The translations under genes and the position numbers were made by a program. A model generated the notes under the pieces. The model ran no database searches, had not been told where the DNA came from, and was given only the letters and a program-made list of their open reading frames with translations. Below are positions 1 through 6,386 of a stretch of 11,827 nucleotides of DNA, piece by piece (position 1 is the first letter of the stretch; each line of letters opens with the position of its first letter). Source of the stretch: an uncultured Sporolactobacillus sp. (lineage in GTDB: Bacteria > Bacillota > Bacilli > Bacillales > Sporolactobacillaceae); the NCBI GenBank assembly GCA_900543345.1, contig UQRJ01000061.1, forward strand, positions 1-11,827, read 5' to 3'.

Positions 1-66
1 TTGTTGACCTCATTGTAGCACGCGATTAATCAGAATTTCTAATGCGTTTGCCCTGGCAGCGGCGCA

Positions 67-516
67 TCAGAGATGACCGGCGAGCTTATTGGCGAAGGCT
101 TCGAGAAATTGCTGATCGTCGTCGGAAAAACGATCGGTTACCGGGCTGTCGATATCAAGCACGCCGATCAAGCGGTCGCCGACGAGTAGCGGCGTGACAA
201 TTTCTGATCGGGAAGCTTCATCGCAGGCAATGTGTCCGGGAAAAGTTCGGACGTCGGAAACGCGGACGGTTGTCCTGCGTGCTGCCGCTGCGCCGCATAC
301 GCCTTTCCCGATCGGGATACGTACGCATGCCGGTTTGCCTTGGAATGGACCCAGTACCAGCTCGCCTTTTTTCAGCAGATAGAATCCGGCCCAGTTGATG
401 CGATCCAGACACTGTGCGAGCCATGCCGAAGCGTTCGCCAGATTGGCAATACGGTCCGTTTCGCCGCAGATCAGCGATTCAAGAATGTGAAGATCGGTCT
501 GATAATCGGATTTCAT
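67..516 (-). CDS. msrC: Free methionine-(R)-sulfoxide reductase (fRMsr), GAF-domain protein
   Basis: A 149-residue protein that is a single GAF domain, the usual length for fRMsr (YtsP in B. subtilis, MsrC/YebR in E. coli). The family reduces free L-methionine-(R)-sulfoxide in the cytosol, using disulfide exchange with thioredoxin. Three cysteines at residues 64, 74 and 98 have the same spacing (10 and 24) as the C84/C94/C118 set of E. coli MsrC as I recall it. Typical family stretches are NWAGFYLL (41-48), GPFQGKPACVRIPIGKGVCG (56-75) and IGVLDIDSP (117-125). The ATG at 516 has an AGGTGA ribosome site (526-521) four bases upstream. The gene is divergent from refZ and has its own promoter candidate. 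Nothing looks broken. Family assignment is firm from motifs; activity is inferred. Confidence 0.95.
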   Translation of the reverse strand: MKSDYQTDLHILESLICGETDRIANLANASAWLAQCLDRINWAGFYLLKKGELVLGPFQGKPACVRIPIGKGVCGAAAARRTTVRVSDVRTFPGHIACDEASRSEIVTPLLVGDRLIGVLDIDSPVTDRFSDDDQQFLEAFANKLAGHL

Positions 517-555
517 CGTCTCACCTGTTTTCTGCTTGATTTGAAATTACCCCTC

Positions 556-584
556 ATTGTAACAAAATCGATTGGTTACGTCGA
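556..584 (-). promoter_or_regulatory. Candidate sigma-A promoter of msrC with extended -10
   Basis: Read on the minus strand, a TACAAT -10 box (561-556) is preceded by TGT, giving an extended -10. A weak -35 (TCGACG, 584-579) lies 17 bp upstream. Transcription would start near 549, leaving a leader of about 33 nt before the msrC ATG at 516. The -35 overlaps the first of two direct repeats, so it may be a point of control. Confidence 0.5.
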
Positions 585-609
585 AAGATCCGGAATACCG
601 TCGAACGAT
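579..609. repeat. Pair of 11-bp direct repeats 20 bp apart in the msrC/refZ divergent region
   Basis: CGTCGAAAGAT (579-589) and CGTCGAACGAT (599-609) match at 10 of 11 positions and start exactly 20 bp apart, close to two helical turns. They sit between msrC and refZ, and the first covers the candidate -35 of msrC. This spacing suits a protein contacting one face of DNA. Which protein, if any, is unknown; RefZ itself is one possibility by location only. Confidence 0.4.
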
Positions 610-714
610 TACTGAAGGAGAACGACGATTCAGCGCGAATGTATCATAATAGGGAAAATGTTTTTCCAATTGCTCATGCCGAGGGATACTATTATTGAAA
701 AGGTGGAATTCGCC

Positions 715-1368
715 GTGCCCGCAAAAAGTGCGCATTCGATTCATTCCGGTTCGTCAAAAGCCGCGGTTGTTCACGCGGCACTGAAATTATTTAATATGTC
801 CGGTTATGACGGAACGTCTGTGCGGTCAATTGCTGCGGAGGCCGGTGTCAACGTAGCACTTGTTTCCTATTATTTCGGCGGCAAACAGGGCCTGCTCGAA
901 TATCTCATGTCGGCATTTTTTGAGGGCTACTTGCGGGAGATGGAGACGGCCGTCGTCAATCATGATCTCAAGGATGATGCAGCTTCGGTTCGATTGGTTG
1001 CCATTGCCGACCGACTGATCCGCTATCAACAAAATTATTTTTATCTGTCTTGCTTTGCCCATCGCGAGATGACACTCGACAATCAGCTTGTCCGCGAGTT
1101 GATGTCGACTTATTTAATGAAAGAAAAGTACTTGCTCGGCACATTGCTGGAGACCATCGTGCCGAACGCTAAAACCGACCCGCTCGGCCTTTCATTTGCC
1201 GTTCTGCAGTATCATGAGATGATTGTACTCCCCTTTACGCAGCCCCAATTTCTCCGCCACGTGTTCTTCTTGCGGCCGGAAAGCCGTGATTTCCGGCGCG
1301 CCTATCTGAAACAGATCGCCGGTTGGGCGTCCCGTTTCGATCGCCGTACGGCAACTCCGCCCATTTGA
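715..1368 (+). CDS. refZ: RefZ-like TetR-family regulator (FtsZ regulator of sporulation)
   Basis: With the GTG at 715 as start the protein has 217 residues, close to B. subtilis RefZ (YttP, about 200). The N-terminal TetR helix-turn-helix covers about residues 15-60. The recognition helix region AEAGVNVALVSYYFGGKQG (41-59) is typical of the family, and the rest is the helical dimer domain. RefZ binds DNA sites near the origin and helps place the FtsZ ring and capture the chromosome in the forespore; that role is known from B. subtilis and inferred here. The GTG is preferred because AAAGGTGGA (699-707) lies seven bases upstream. The in-frame ATG at 658 has a poor ribosome site and would add 19 residues before the family's usual N-terminus. 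Divergence from msrC and closeness to ezrA support the call. A TetR regulator of another type cannot be excluded. Confidence 0.85.
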   Translation: MPAKSAHSIHSGSSKAAVVHAALKLFNMSGYDGTSVRSIAAEAGVNVALVSYYFGGKQGLLEYLMSAFFEGYLREMETAVVNHDLKDDAASVRLVAIADRLIRYQQNYFYLSCFAHREMTLDNQLVRELMSTYLMKEKYLLGTLLETIVPNAKTDPLGLSFAVLQYHEMIVLPFTQPQFLRHVFFLRPESRDFRRAYLKQIAGWASRFDRRTATPPI

Positions 1369-1380
1369 TCCACGTTGTTT

Positions 1381-1417
1381 CGTTGCATCCACCCGTCGGC
1401 GGCGATCAACGTTTTTT
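1381..1417 (+). terminator. Probable Rho-independent terminator after refZ
   Basis: An imperfect stem pairs CGTTG-ATC (1381-1389, with one bulged C) with GATCAACG (1404-1411), around a 14-nt loop, followed directly by six T (1412-1417). It begins 12 bp past the refZ stop and would separate refZ from ezrA. Confidence 0.6.
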
Positions 1418-1458
1418 AAAAATTTAATCGACATTTTTATCTTAAAACCCCTGATTTT

Positions 1459-1467
1459 TGATACAAT
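1459..1467 (+). promoter_or_regulatory. Candidate extended -10 promoter of ezrA
   Basis: TGATACAAT is a TGn-extended -10 with five of six consensus bases in the hexamer (TACAAT, 1462-1467). No good -35 is visible at 16-18 bp. Start of transcription would be near 1474, about 40 nt before the ezrA ATG. The -10 also lies in a small dyad, GATAC (1460-1464) and GTATC (1473-1477). Confidence 0.4.
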
Positions 1468-1513
1468 AAATAGTATCTGATGTTTGCTGTTTCATGAATG
1501 GGGGAAGTTCCGA

Positions 1514-3208
1514 ATGCTTTATTTCTTAATCGGTCTGTTATTGCTGATCATTCTCGTTGTGACGTACGGAACGTGGATGAGAAGAAAAATATACGGGGCA
1601 ATCGATCGGGCAGAAACGAGGCGAGTCGAACTTCTGAACCGACCGGTTGCGGCGGAAATCAGCAAAGTCAAGCAGTTGAAAATGGCCGGAGATACCGAGA
1701 AAAAGTTTGAAAAATGGCGGAAGGAATGGGATGCCATTGTGACATCCCGTTTGCCGACGGTTGAGAAGCAGCTGTTTGAGGCAGAGGGCCTCGTCGATAA
1801 GTATCATTTTAAAAAAGCCGGGAAACAGACGACACTGCTTCAAAAACAAATGGACGATATCGAGCAGACAATCGGGAAGATCCTGACCGAACTCAATTCG
1901 GTTGTCGAAAGCGAGAGCAAAAACCGGGAGGATATCGTTCCGATCAAAGAGGCATATCACCAAATCAAGAAGTTGATGATAACGAGAAGAAGCCAGTTCC
2001 GTCAGGCACTTCCCCTCCTTGAATCTTCAGTGAAAAAAATTGATGAACAATATAAAAAGTACGGCGATGAAACGGAAAACGGCAATTATATTGAGGCGCG
2101 CAATTTACTGCTCGGAGTGAAAACGGCGGTAGATCGGGTTCATGCTCAAATCGATCGAGTGCCTCTGCTCTACGAGGACCTGAGAAAAAATATCCCCGAA
2201 CAAGTCAAAGAGCTGAAACAGGGCAGCGGAGAAATGAGGACGCAGGGCTATTCGCTTGATCATTTGCAGATCGACGAGCAGCTTGAGAACATTGAGAAAC
2301 AAATGCAGGTGCTGGATGAAGCAACGGGCCGCTTGGAGCTGGATCAGGTCGATGAGGGATTGAAGGGAATCCACGACCAGTTGGACTGGCTGTACACGCA
2401 GTTGGATAAGGAAGTCACAAGCCGTGAACAGATCCGCAAAGTCGCTCCGGAAGTGGAGGCCGAGCTGGACAAGGTCGGCCGACAAATCGCGTCGCTTGCG
2501 GCAGAAACCAATACAATCAAGGAAAGTTACCATATTGATGAGGAAGATCTGAAAATGCAGCTTGAAATCGGCCGGACGTATAAAAAACTGGAAAACAGTT
2601 ATAATGAGGCCGGCGATCTACTGACGAGCCATAACGGCGCCTTCAGCATTGTTCTGGACCGACTGAAGCAAATCCGGACGGATATCGAGAGCGTGGAGTC
2701 ATTGGCATTGGATTTTGCGAAGAAAATAAAGACGCTGCGTAAGGACGAAATGGCGGCGCGCAAGACAATTGTTCAGATTCGGCATTCGCTTTTTGAGACG
2801 AGTCGGATGATCCGCCAGAGCAATATTCCCGGCGTACCCGGTACGTTTAATTCGGCATTGGACACGGCGAAGGAGCATCTGCAATTTGTCAGCAGCAAAC
2901 TGGAGGCCAAGCCACTCAATATAGACGATGTCCATCAGGCGTTGAAAGAAGCCGAAAATGATGCGAATGAAATGCGCAAGCAAGCGAAAGCGCTGGTCGA
3001 TACGGCTGCTCTCGCCGAGGAAATGATCCGTTACGGCAACCGTTACCGAAGCGATTCGGAGGAAATTGACCGGGAACTCGATCATGCAGAACAATTGTTC
3101 AGAAACTACGATTATCGGGCGGCGGCAGAAGCCGCTGTCCGGGCGATTGAAATAAAAGAACCGAAAATCATGAAAAGGATGGATCTATATCAGGAGCATC
3201 AGGCTTGA
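1514..3208 (+). CDS. ezrA: Septation ring formation regulator EzrA
   Basis: 564 residues, against about 562 for B. subtilis EzrA. One N-terminal membrane segment (about residues 2-20, hydrophobic, followed by the basic MRRK) is followed by a long cytosolic region of charged coiled-coil and spectrin-like repeats to the C-terminus. EzrA is a membrane-anchored negative regulator of FtsZ ring assembly that also works at the division septum. Family-typical stretches include RRKIYGAIDRAE and KQLKMAGDTEKKFEKWRKEW near the N-terminus and SNIPGVPG in the C-terminal third. ATG 1514 is chosen over the in-frame ATG at 1484 because GGGGGAAG (1500-1507) lies just upstream and the hydrophobic segment then begins at once. 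Near the C-terminus RYGNRYR (506-512) matches the conserved QNR patch except that the usual glutamine is arginine. The gene has its own promoter and probably ends as a single unit. Confidence 0.96.
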   Translation: MLYFLIGLLLLIILVVTYGTWMRRKIYGAIDRAETRRVELLNRPVAAEISKVKQLKMAGDTEKKFEKWRKEWDAIVTSRLPTVEKQLFEAEGLVDKYHFKKAGKQTTLLQKQMDDIEQTIGKILTELNSVVESESKNREDIVPIKEAYHQIKKLMITRRSQFRQALPLLESSVKKIDEQYKKYGDETENGNYIEARNLLLGVKTAVDRVHAQIDRVPLLYEDLRKNIPEQVKELKQGSGEMRTQGYSLDHLQIDEQLENIEKQMQVLDEATGRLELDQVDEGLKGIHDQLDWLYTQLDKEVTSREQIRKVAPEVEAELDKVGRQIASLAAETNTIKESYHIDEEDLKMQLEIGRTYKKLENSYNEAGDLLTSHNGAFSIVLDRLKQIRTDIESVESLALDFAKKIKTLRKDEMAARKTIVQIRHSLFETSRMIRQSNIPGVPGTFNSALDTAKEHLQFVSSKLEAKPLNIDDVHQALKEAENDANEMRKQAKALVDTAALAEEMIRYGNRYRSDSEEIDRELDHAEQLFRNYDYRAAAEAAVRAIEIKEPKIMKRMDLYQEHQA

Positions 3209-3212
3209 TTAT

Positions 3213-3242
3213 TCGACATTTTTACCTAATACATGTTAAAAT
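3213..3242 (+). promoter_or_regulatory. Candidate sigma-A promoter of nifZ-thiI
   Basis: TCGACA (3213-3218, five of six -35 bases) and TAAAAT (3237-3242, five of six -10 bases) are 18 bp apart, and TGT directly before the -10 makes it an extended -10. Transcription would start near 3249, giving a leader of about 44 nt to the nifZ ATG. It lies just after the ezrA stop, so nifZ-thiI can be transcribed apart from ezrA. Confidence 0.6.
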
Positions 3243-3292
3243 GCGCCGTAACAGAGAAAATAGTTCATGACGGAAAGGGGCAGTATCCATTC

Positions 3293-4435
3293 ATGATTTA
3301 TTTGGATAACAGTGCGACGACGAAACCTTATCGCGAGGCGATGGAGACATATCTGCAGGTTTCCGAGCAGTTTTTTGCCAATCCGTCGTCGATCCATTCA
3401 CTTGGAGGAAAGAGCGAAGCGTTGCTGAAGCGGTCGCGGGAGCAGGCGGCGGCGCTGCTCAATATTGGGGACGATGAAATTGTCTTTACCTCCGGCGGTA
3501 CCGAAGGGAATAATCTGGCAATCAAAGGCGCGGCGTTGGCTTATCGCAATCGCGGGCGTCATCTGATTACAACGGCGGTTGAACATGCGTCGAGTCTGAA
3601 TGCGTTTCGACAGTTAGAGAAGCTGGGCTTCGAAGTGACCTATCTTCCTGTCGACCGTGATTGCCGGGTCTCATTTGCCGATTTTAAAAAAGCTTATCGC
3701 AAAGATACGATCCTTGTTTCCATCATGCACGTGAACAATGAAGTCGGGACCGTGCAGCCGGTTCGGGAAATTGGCGAATTTCTGAAAACGAAACCGACAA
3801 CTGTTTTTCATGTCGACCATGTTCAAGGATTTGCGAAAATTCCTCTGCATTTGCATGAGGAAGGCATTGATCTATGCACGATATCGGGTCATAAGTTTCA
3901 TGGGCCGGAGGGAACAGGCCTCTTATATGTCCGCCGCGGCACGCAACTTGAACCGCTTCTTTCCGGAGGCGGCCAGGAACAGGGACGTCGGTCGGGTACG
4001 GAAAATTTACCCGGCATCTGCGGGATGGTCCGCGCGCTGCGGATGACGAAAGAACGCGAAGCGGAGGGCATCCGCCATCTGGCTGGGCTGTGGGAACAGC
4101 TGCGGGAGGGCCTGGAGACGATCGACAATGCGGTGATCCATACGCCGGAGCACGGCGCGGCGCCGCACATTGTCAATGTGTCGCTGACAGGCGTCCGCTC
4201 CGAGGTGCTCGTTCACGCACTGGAGCAGCGCGACATTTATGTTTCAACTAAATCCGCTTGCTCCTCGCGTGATAACGGTGCCAGCCGGATACTGCTGGCG
4301 ATGGGCGTTCCTGAGGATGAAGCGCGGCAGGCGATACGTATCAGTCTCGCTTATGAGAACTCGAAAGCAGAAATCGGCGTGTTTCTTGCTACACTTGGTG
4401 AGTTAGATCGGCGGTTGAAAATGGCAATGAGGTGA
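3293..4435 (+). CDS. nifZ: IscS/NifZ-type cysteine desulfurase, partner of ThiI
   Basis: A 380-residue pyridoxal-phosphate enzyme (B. subtilis NifZ has 381) that takes sulfur from cysteine as a persulfide and yields alanine. Key residues are visible: H98 in AVEHAS, D175 and Q178 in HVDHVQG, the PLP lysine K201 in SGHKFHGP, and the persulfide cysteine C323 in STKSACSSR. The N-terminal MIYLDNSATTKPY is standard for the family. ATG 3293 is used because homologues begin here; the best upstream ribosome site, GAAAGGGG (3273-3280), is 12 nt away, which is longer than usual. An in-frame ATG at 3233 would add 20 unrelated residues. The stop codon lies inside the thiI ribosome site, so the pair is translationally coupled, and the neighbour indicates that the sulfur goes to ThiI for tRNA 4-thiouridine. 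The symbol follows B. subtilis synteny; iscS-family is equally correct. Confidence 0.94.
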   Translation: MIYLDNSATTKPYREAMETYLQVSEQFFANPSSIHSLGGKSEALLKRSREQAAALLNIGDDEIVFTSGGTEGNNLAIKGAALAYRNRGRHLITTAVEHASSLNAFRQLEKLGFEVTYLPVDRDCRVSFADFKKAYRKDTILVSIMHVNNEVGTVQPVREIGEFLKTKPTTVFHVDHVQGFAKIPLHLHEEGIDLCTISGHKFHGPEGTGLLYVRRGTQLEPLLSGGGQEQGRRSGTENLPGICGMVRALRMTKEREAEGIRHLAGLWEQLREGLETIDNAVIHTPEHGAAPHIVNVSLTGVRSEVLVHALEQRDIYVSTKSACSSRDNGASRILLAMGVPEDEARQAIRISLAYENSKAEIGVFLATLGELDRRLKMAMR

Positions 4436-4440
4436 AGCGA

Positions 4441-5637
4441 TTGATTTACGATTATTTGGTGGTCCGATTCGGAGAAATTGCTCTGAAAGGAAAAAACAAG
4501 AAGAGTTTTGTCATAAAATTGGAAAATGATATCCGCCATAAATTAAGCCGGTTTTCCCGGCTGGAAATTCGTCGCCATTTTGACGATATCGAAATCCGGC
4601 TAAACGGCGACGATCAGGATCAAGTGCTTTCCGTGTTGCGGCGGATTTTCGGCATTCAGAACATTTCCCCCGCGATTAAAGTCGAAAATACGGTAGATGC
4701 GATGTGCGAGGGTGCGCTGCGAATCGTCAATGAAGAGAATGGCATCCGTACGTTTAAAATTGAGGCGAGGCGGAAAAACAAGCAGTTTTCCGTCCATAGC
4801 GACGAATTGAATCGGCGGCTCGGCGCTTCTGTCTTGAAAAATTGTCCGGAGGTCCGAGTGGATGTTCACCATCCGGATTTGACACTGCGTGTGGAAGTTG
4901 GTTACCGTGAAACGCGAATCTACGGTCATGAATACGACGGGGCGGGTGGGCTCCCCGTAGGCAGCAGCGGTAAGGTATTGCTGCTGCTCTCCGGCGGTAT
5001 CGATAGTCCGGTCGCCGGCTATCTGCTGGCGCGGCGCGGCGCGACAATTGAGGCGATTCATTTTCAGAGTCCGCCGTATACGAGCGATCGCGCGAAGCAA
5101 AAAGTCGTTGATCTTTCGCGACGCCTTCAGTCATTCGGCGGAACGGTCCGCCTTCATCTGGTACCGTTCACGAAAACACAGCTGGCAATCCGCGATGCCG
5201 TCCCCGAAGATTATCGGATTACAATCATGCGCCGAATGATGTTCCGTATTGCCGAAAAACAAGCGGCGGCAACCGGATCGCTTGCTTTGGCAACCGGTGA
5301 AAGTCTCGGTCAGGTGGCAAGCCAGACATTGGAGAGCATGAACACCATTAACAGCGTTACTAATCTCCCGGTGCTGCGTCCGCTGGTTACCATGGATAAA
5401 CTGGAGATCGCGCGGCTTGCCAAGTCAATTGATACGTATGATATTTCAATTCGTCCGTATGAGGATTGTTGCACGATTTTTCTGCCGCGGGCGCCGCGGA
5501 CCCGGCCGGATCCGATTCATGCCGGACGCTTTGAGCGGGCATTGCCGGTTGATAAACTGGTTGAAGATGCCGCTCATCACATTGAGACGCTGACGTTCGA
5601 CGGCAGTCAGGAAGATATCTTCAGCAATTTGCTTTAA
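4441..5637 (+). CDS. thiI: tRNA 4-thiouridine synthase ThiI (no rhodanese domain)
   Basis: 398 residues: an N-terminal ferredoxin-like domain and a THUMP domain (roughly residues 1-165), then an adenine-nucleotide alpha-hydrolase domain with the PP-loop SGGIDSP (184-190). ThiI adenylates U8 of tRNA and replaces its oxygen with sulfur. TGESLGQVASQTLESM and YDISIRPYEDCC are family signatures. The CC pair at 343-344 corresponds to the C344 region of E. coli ThiI. The E. coli C-terminal rhodanese domain is absent, as in B. subtilis, where the NifZ-type desulfurase hands over the sulfur. TTG 4441 is chosen as start because AGGTGA (4430-4435) is five bases upstream and the protein then begins MIYDYLVVRFGEI, matching homologues. 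The alternative GTG at 4432 lies inside that ribosome site and lacks its own. No terminator is evident after the gene. Confidence 0.95.
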   Translation: MIYDYLVVRFGEIALKGKNKKSFVIKLENDIRHKLSRFSRLEIRRHFDDIEIRLNGDDQDQVLSVLRRIFGIQNISPAIKVENTVDAMCEGALRIVNEENGIRTFKIEARRKNKQFSVHSDELNRRLGASVLKNCPEVRVDVHHPDLTLRVEVGYRETRIYGHEYDGAGGLPVGSSGKVLLLLSGGIDSPVAGYLLARRGATIEAIHFQSPPYTSDRAKQKVVDLSRRLQSFGGTVRLHLVPFTKTQLAIRDAVPEDYRITIMRRMMFRIAEKQAAATGSLALATGESLGQVASQTLESMNTINSVTNLPVLRPLVTMDKLEIARLAKSIDTYDISIRPYEDCCTIFLPRAPRTRPDPIHAGRFERALPVDKLVEDAAHHIETLTFDGSQEDIFSNLL

Positions 5638-5678
5638 AGATATGGCATTGATTTGAAATAATTACCATGAACTCACCT

Positions 5679-5708
5679 GTATGTGATGATTTGTGCCTGC
5701 ACATGATA
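5679..5708 (+). promoter_or_regulatory. Sigma-G-type promoter of the SASP gene
   Basis: GTATG (5679-5683) fits the sigma-G -35 consensus GHATR. CATGATA (5702-5708) fits the CATNHTA -10 form. The 18-bp gap is the expected spacing. Sigma-G drives SASP genes in the forespore. The start would fall near 5715, almost at the ribosome site, so the leader is very short (about 15 nt). The consensus is recalled from the B. subtilis literature. Confidence 0.65.
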
Positions 5709-5717
5709 ATGGCACAA
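5691..5717. repeat. Perfect 7-bp inverted repeat around the SASP promoter -10 and ribosome site
   Basis: TTGTGCC (5691-5697) and GGCACAA (5711-5717) are perfect inverted copies, 13 bp apart. They bracket the sigma-G-like -10, and the right arm runs into the AAGGAGG ribosome site. With the predicted start near 5715 the left arm is not transcribed, so a DNA-level operator is more likely than an RNA hairpin. A longer transcript reading in from thiI would carry both arms and could hide part of the ribosome site. Confidence 0.5.
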
Positions 5718-5730
5718 GGAGGTGAGAAAC

Positions 5731-5913
5731 ATGGCTGAAAATAATCAGATTCTGGTTCCGGGCGCCGAGCAGGCACTTGAACAGATGAAGACGGAAATTG
5801 CCAGCGAATTCGGCGTACACCTCGGCCCGGATACGACTTCGCGCGCCAATGGTTCTGTTGGTGGTGAAATCACTAAGCGTCTCGTGGCAACCGCGCTCAG
5901 CGGCAAGTTTTAA
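5731..5913 (+). CDS. sspA: Alpha/beta-type small acid-soluble spore protein
   Basis: A 60-residue protein of the alpha/beta SASP family, which saturates spore DNA, protects it from UV, and is digested by the protease GPR at germination. TEIASEFGV (about residues 24-32) contains the GPR cleavage site. GPDTTSRANGSVGGEITKRL (35-54) is the conserved DNA-binding block. The start ATG has a near-perfect ribosome site, AAGGAGGTGA (5716-5725), with a five-base gap; a GTG at 5722 inside it is not used. The gene has its own forespore promoter and terminator and is monocistronic. In B. subtilis sspA follows thiI, so position supports the symbol, but the family has many near-identical paralogues and the exact letter is uncertain. 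Confidence 0.95.
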   Translation: MAENNQILVPGAEQALEQMKTEIASEFGVHLGPDTTSRANGSVGGEITKRLVATALSGKF

Positions 5914-5936
5914 TAAGTAAACAACGTTTTTTCAGG

Positions 5937-5961
5937 GAGACGGCTTCGGCCGTCTCTTTTT
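5937..5961 (+). terminator. Rho-independent terminator of the SASP gene
   Basis: A perfect 8-bp stem GAGACGGC/GCCGTCTC (5937-5944 and 5949-5956) closed by a stable TTCG tetraloop and followed by five T (5957-5961). It is 23 bp past the stop codon and should isolate the region to the right from sspA transcription. Confidence 0.95.
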
Positions 5962-6016
5962 CATGATTTGTGCCGGCATGCGTTCAGTGCCGCCAGTTCG
6001 TCTTAAATGATTCTGA

Positions 6017-6386
6017 ACGCAGAATTAACTGGGGTGAGCGCGGAATTAGCTGGGGTGAGCGCGGAATTACTTAGAGTGAGCGCGGAATTAGCTGGGGTGA
6101 GCGCGGAATTAGTTGGGACGAGCGCGGAATTACTTAGGGCGAGCGCGGAGTTAACTGGGGTGAGCGCGGAATTAGTTGGGGTGAGCGCGGAATTACTTAG
6201 GGCGAGCGCGGGATTAGTTGGGACGAGCGCGGAATTAACTGGGGTGAGCGCGGAATTAACTGGGGTGAGCGCGGAATTAGTTGGGGTGAGCGCGGAATTA
6301 GTTGGGGTGAGCGCGGAATTAATTAGGGTGAGCGCGGAATTACTTAGAGTGAGCGCGGAATTAACTGGAGTGAGCGCGGAATTAAT
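6017..6386. repeat. Minisatellite of seventeen 21-bp units plus one partial unit
   Basis: Unit n begins at 6017 + 21(n-1); unit 17 ends at 6373 and an eighteenth breaks off near 6386. Each unit is a near-invariant core GCGCGGAATTA followed by a 10-nt half that varies as gctggggtga, actggggtga, gttggggtga, gttgggacga, cttagggcga, cttagagtga or attagggtga. The core deviates only in unit 1 (ACGCAGAATTA), unit 7 (GGAGTTA) and unit 10 (GGGATTA). Some units are identical copies: 2 and 4, 3 and 16, 6 and 9, 11 and 12, 13 and 14. There is no spacer, so this is not a CRISPR array. Because 21 is a multiple of three, one frame on each strand stays open: heptads SAELxxV on the plus strand (6007-6498) and NSALxxx on the minus strand (6446-6003). 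Neither has a ribosome site, so I treat the array as noncoding. I recall similar short repeat 'proteins' predicted in other Bacilli but cannot verify this here. Confidence 0.95.

Noticed and set aside
4..32. Rightward promoter (TTGACC at 4-9) at the left edge
   Set aside because: No -10 at suitable spacing and no rightward gene downstream, since msrC is on the other strand.
658..714. Upstream ATG start for refZ
   Set aside because: Only a weak ribosome site, and it would add 19 residues not expected in the family; the GTG at 715 has AAAGGTGGA at good spacing.
5976..6005. Second sigma-G promoter (GCATG-18-CGTCTTA) in front of the repeat array
   Set aside because: The -10 lacks the conserved A (CGT instead of CAT), and no gene with a ribosome site follows.
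6017..6386. CRISPR array
   Set aside because: The period is 21 bp with no unique spacers; the variable 10-nt halves recur among units. No cas genes are nearby.
6017..6386. G-quadruplex array from the recurring GGGG runs
   Set aside because: The G runs are about 17 nt apart, too far for standard loops, and several units carry GAG or GGGA in place of GGGG.
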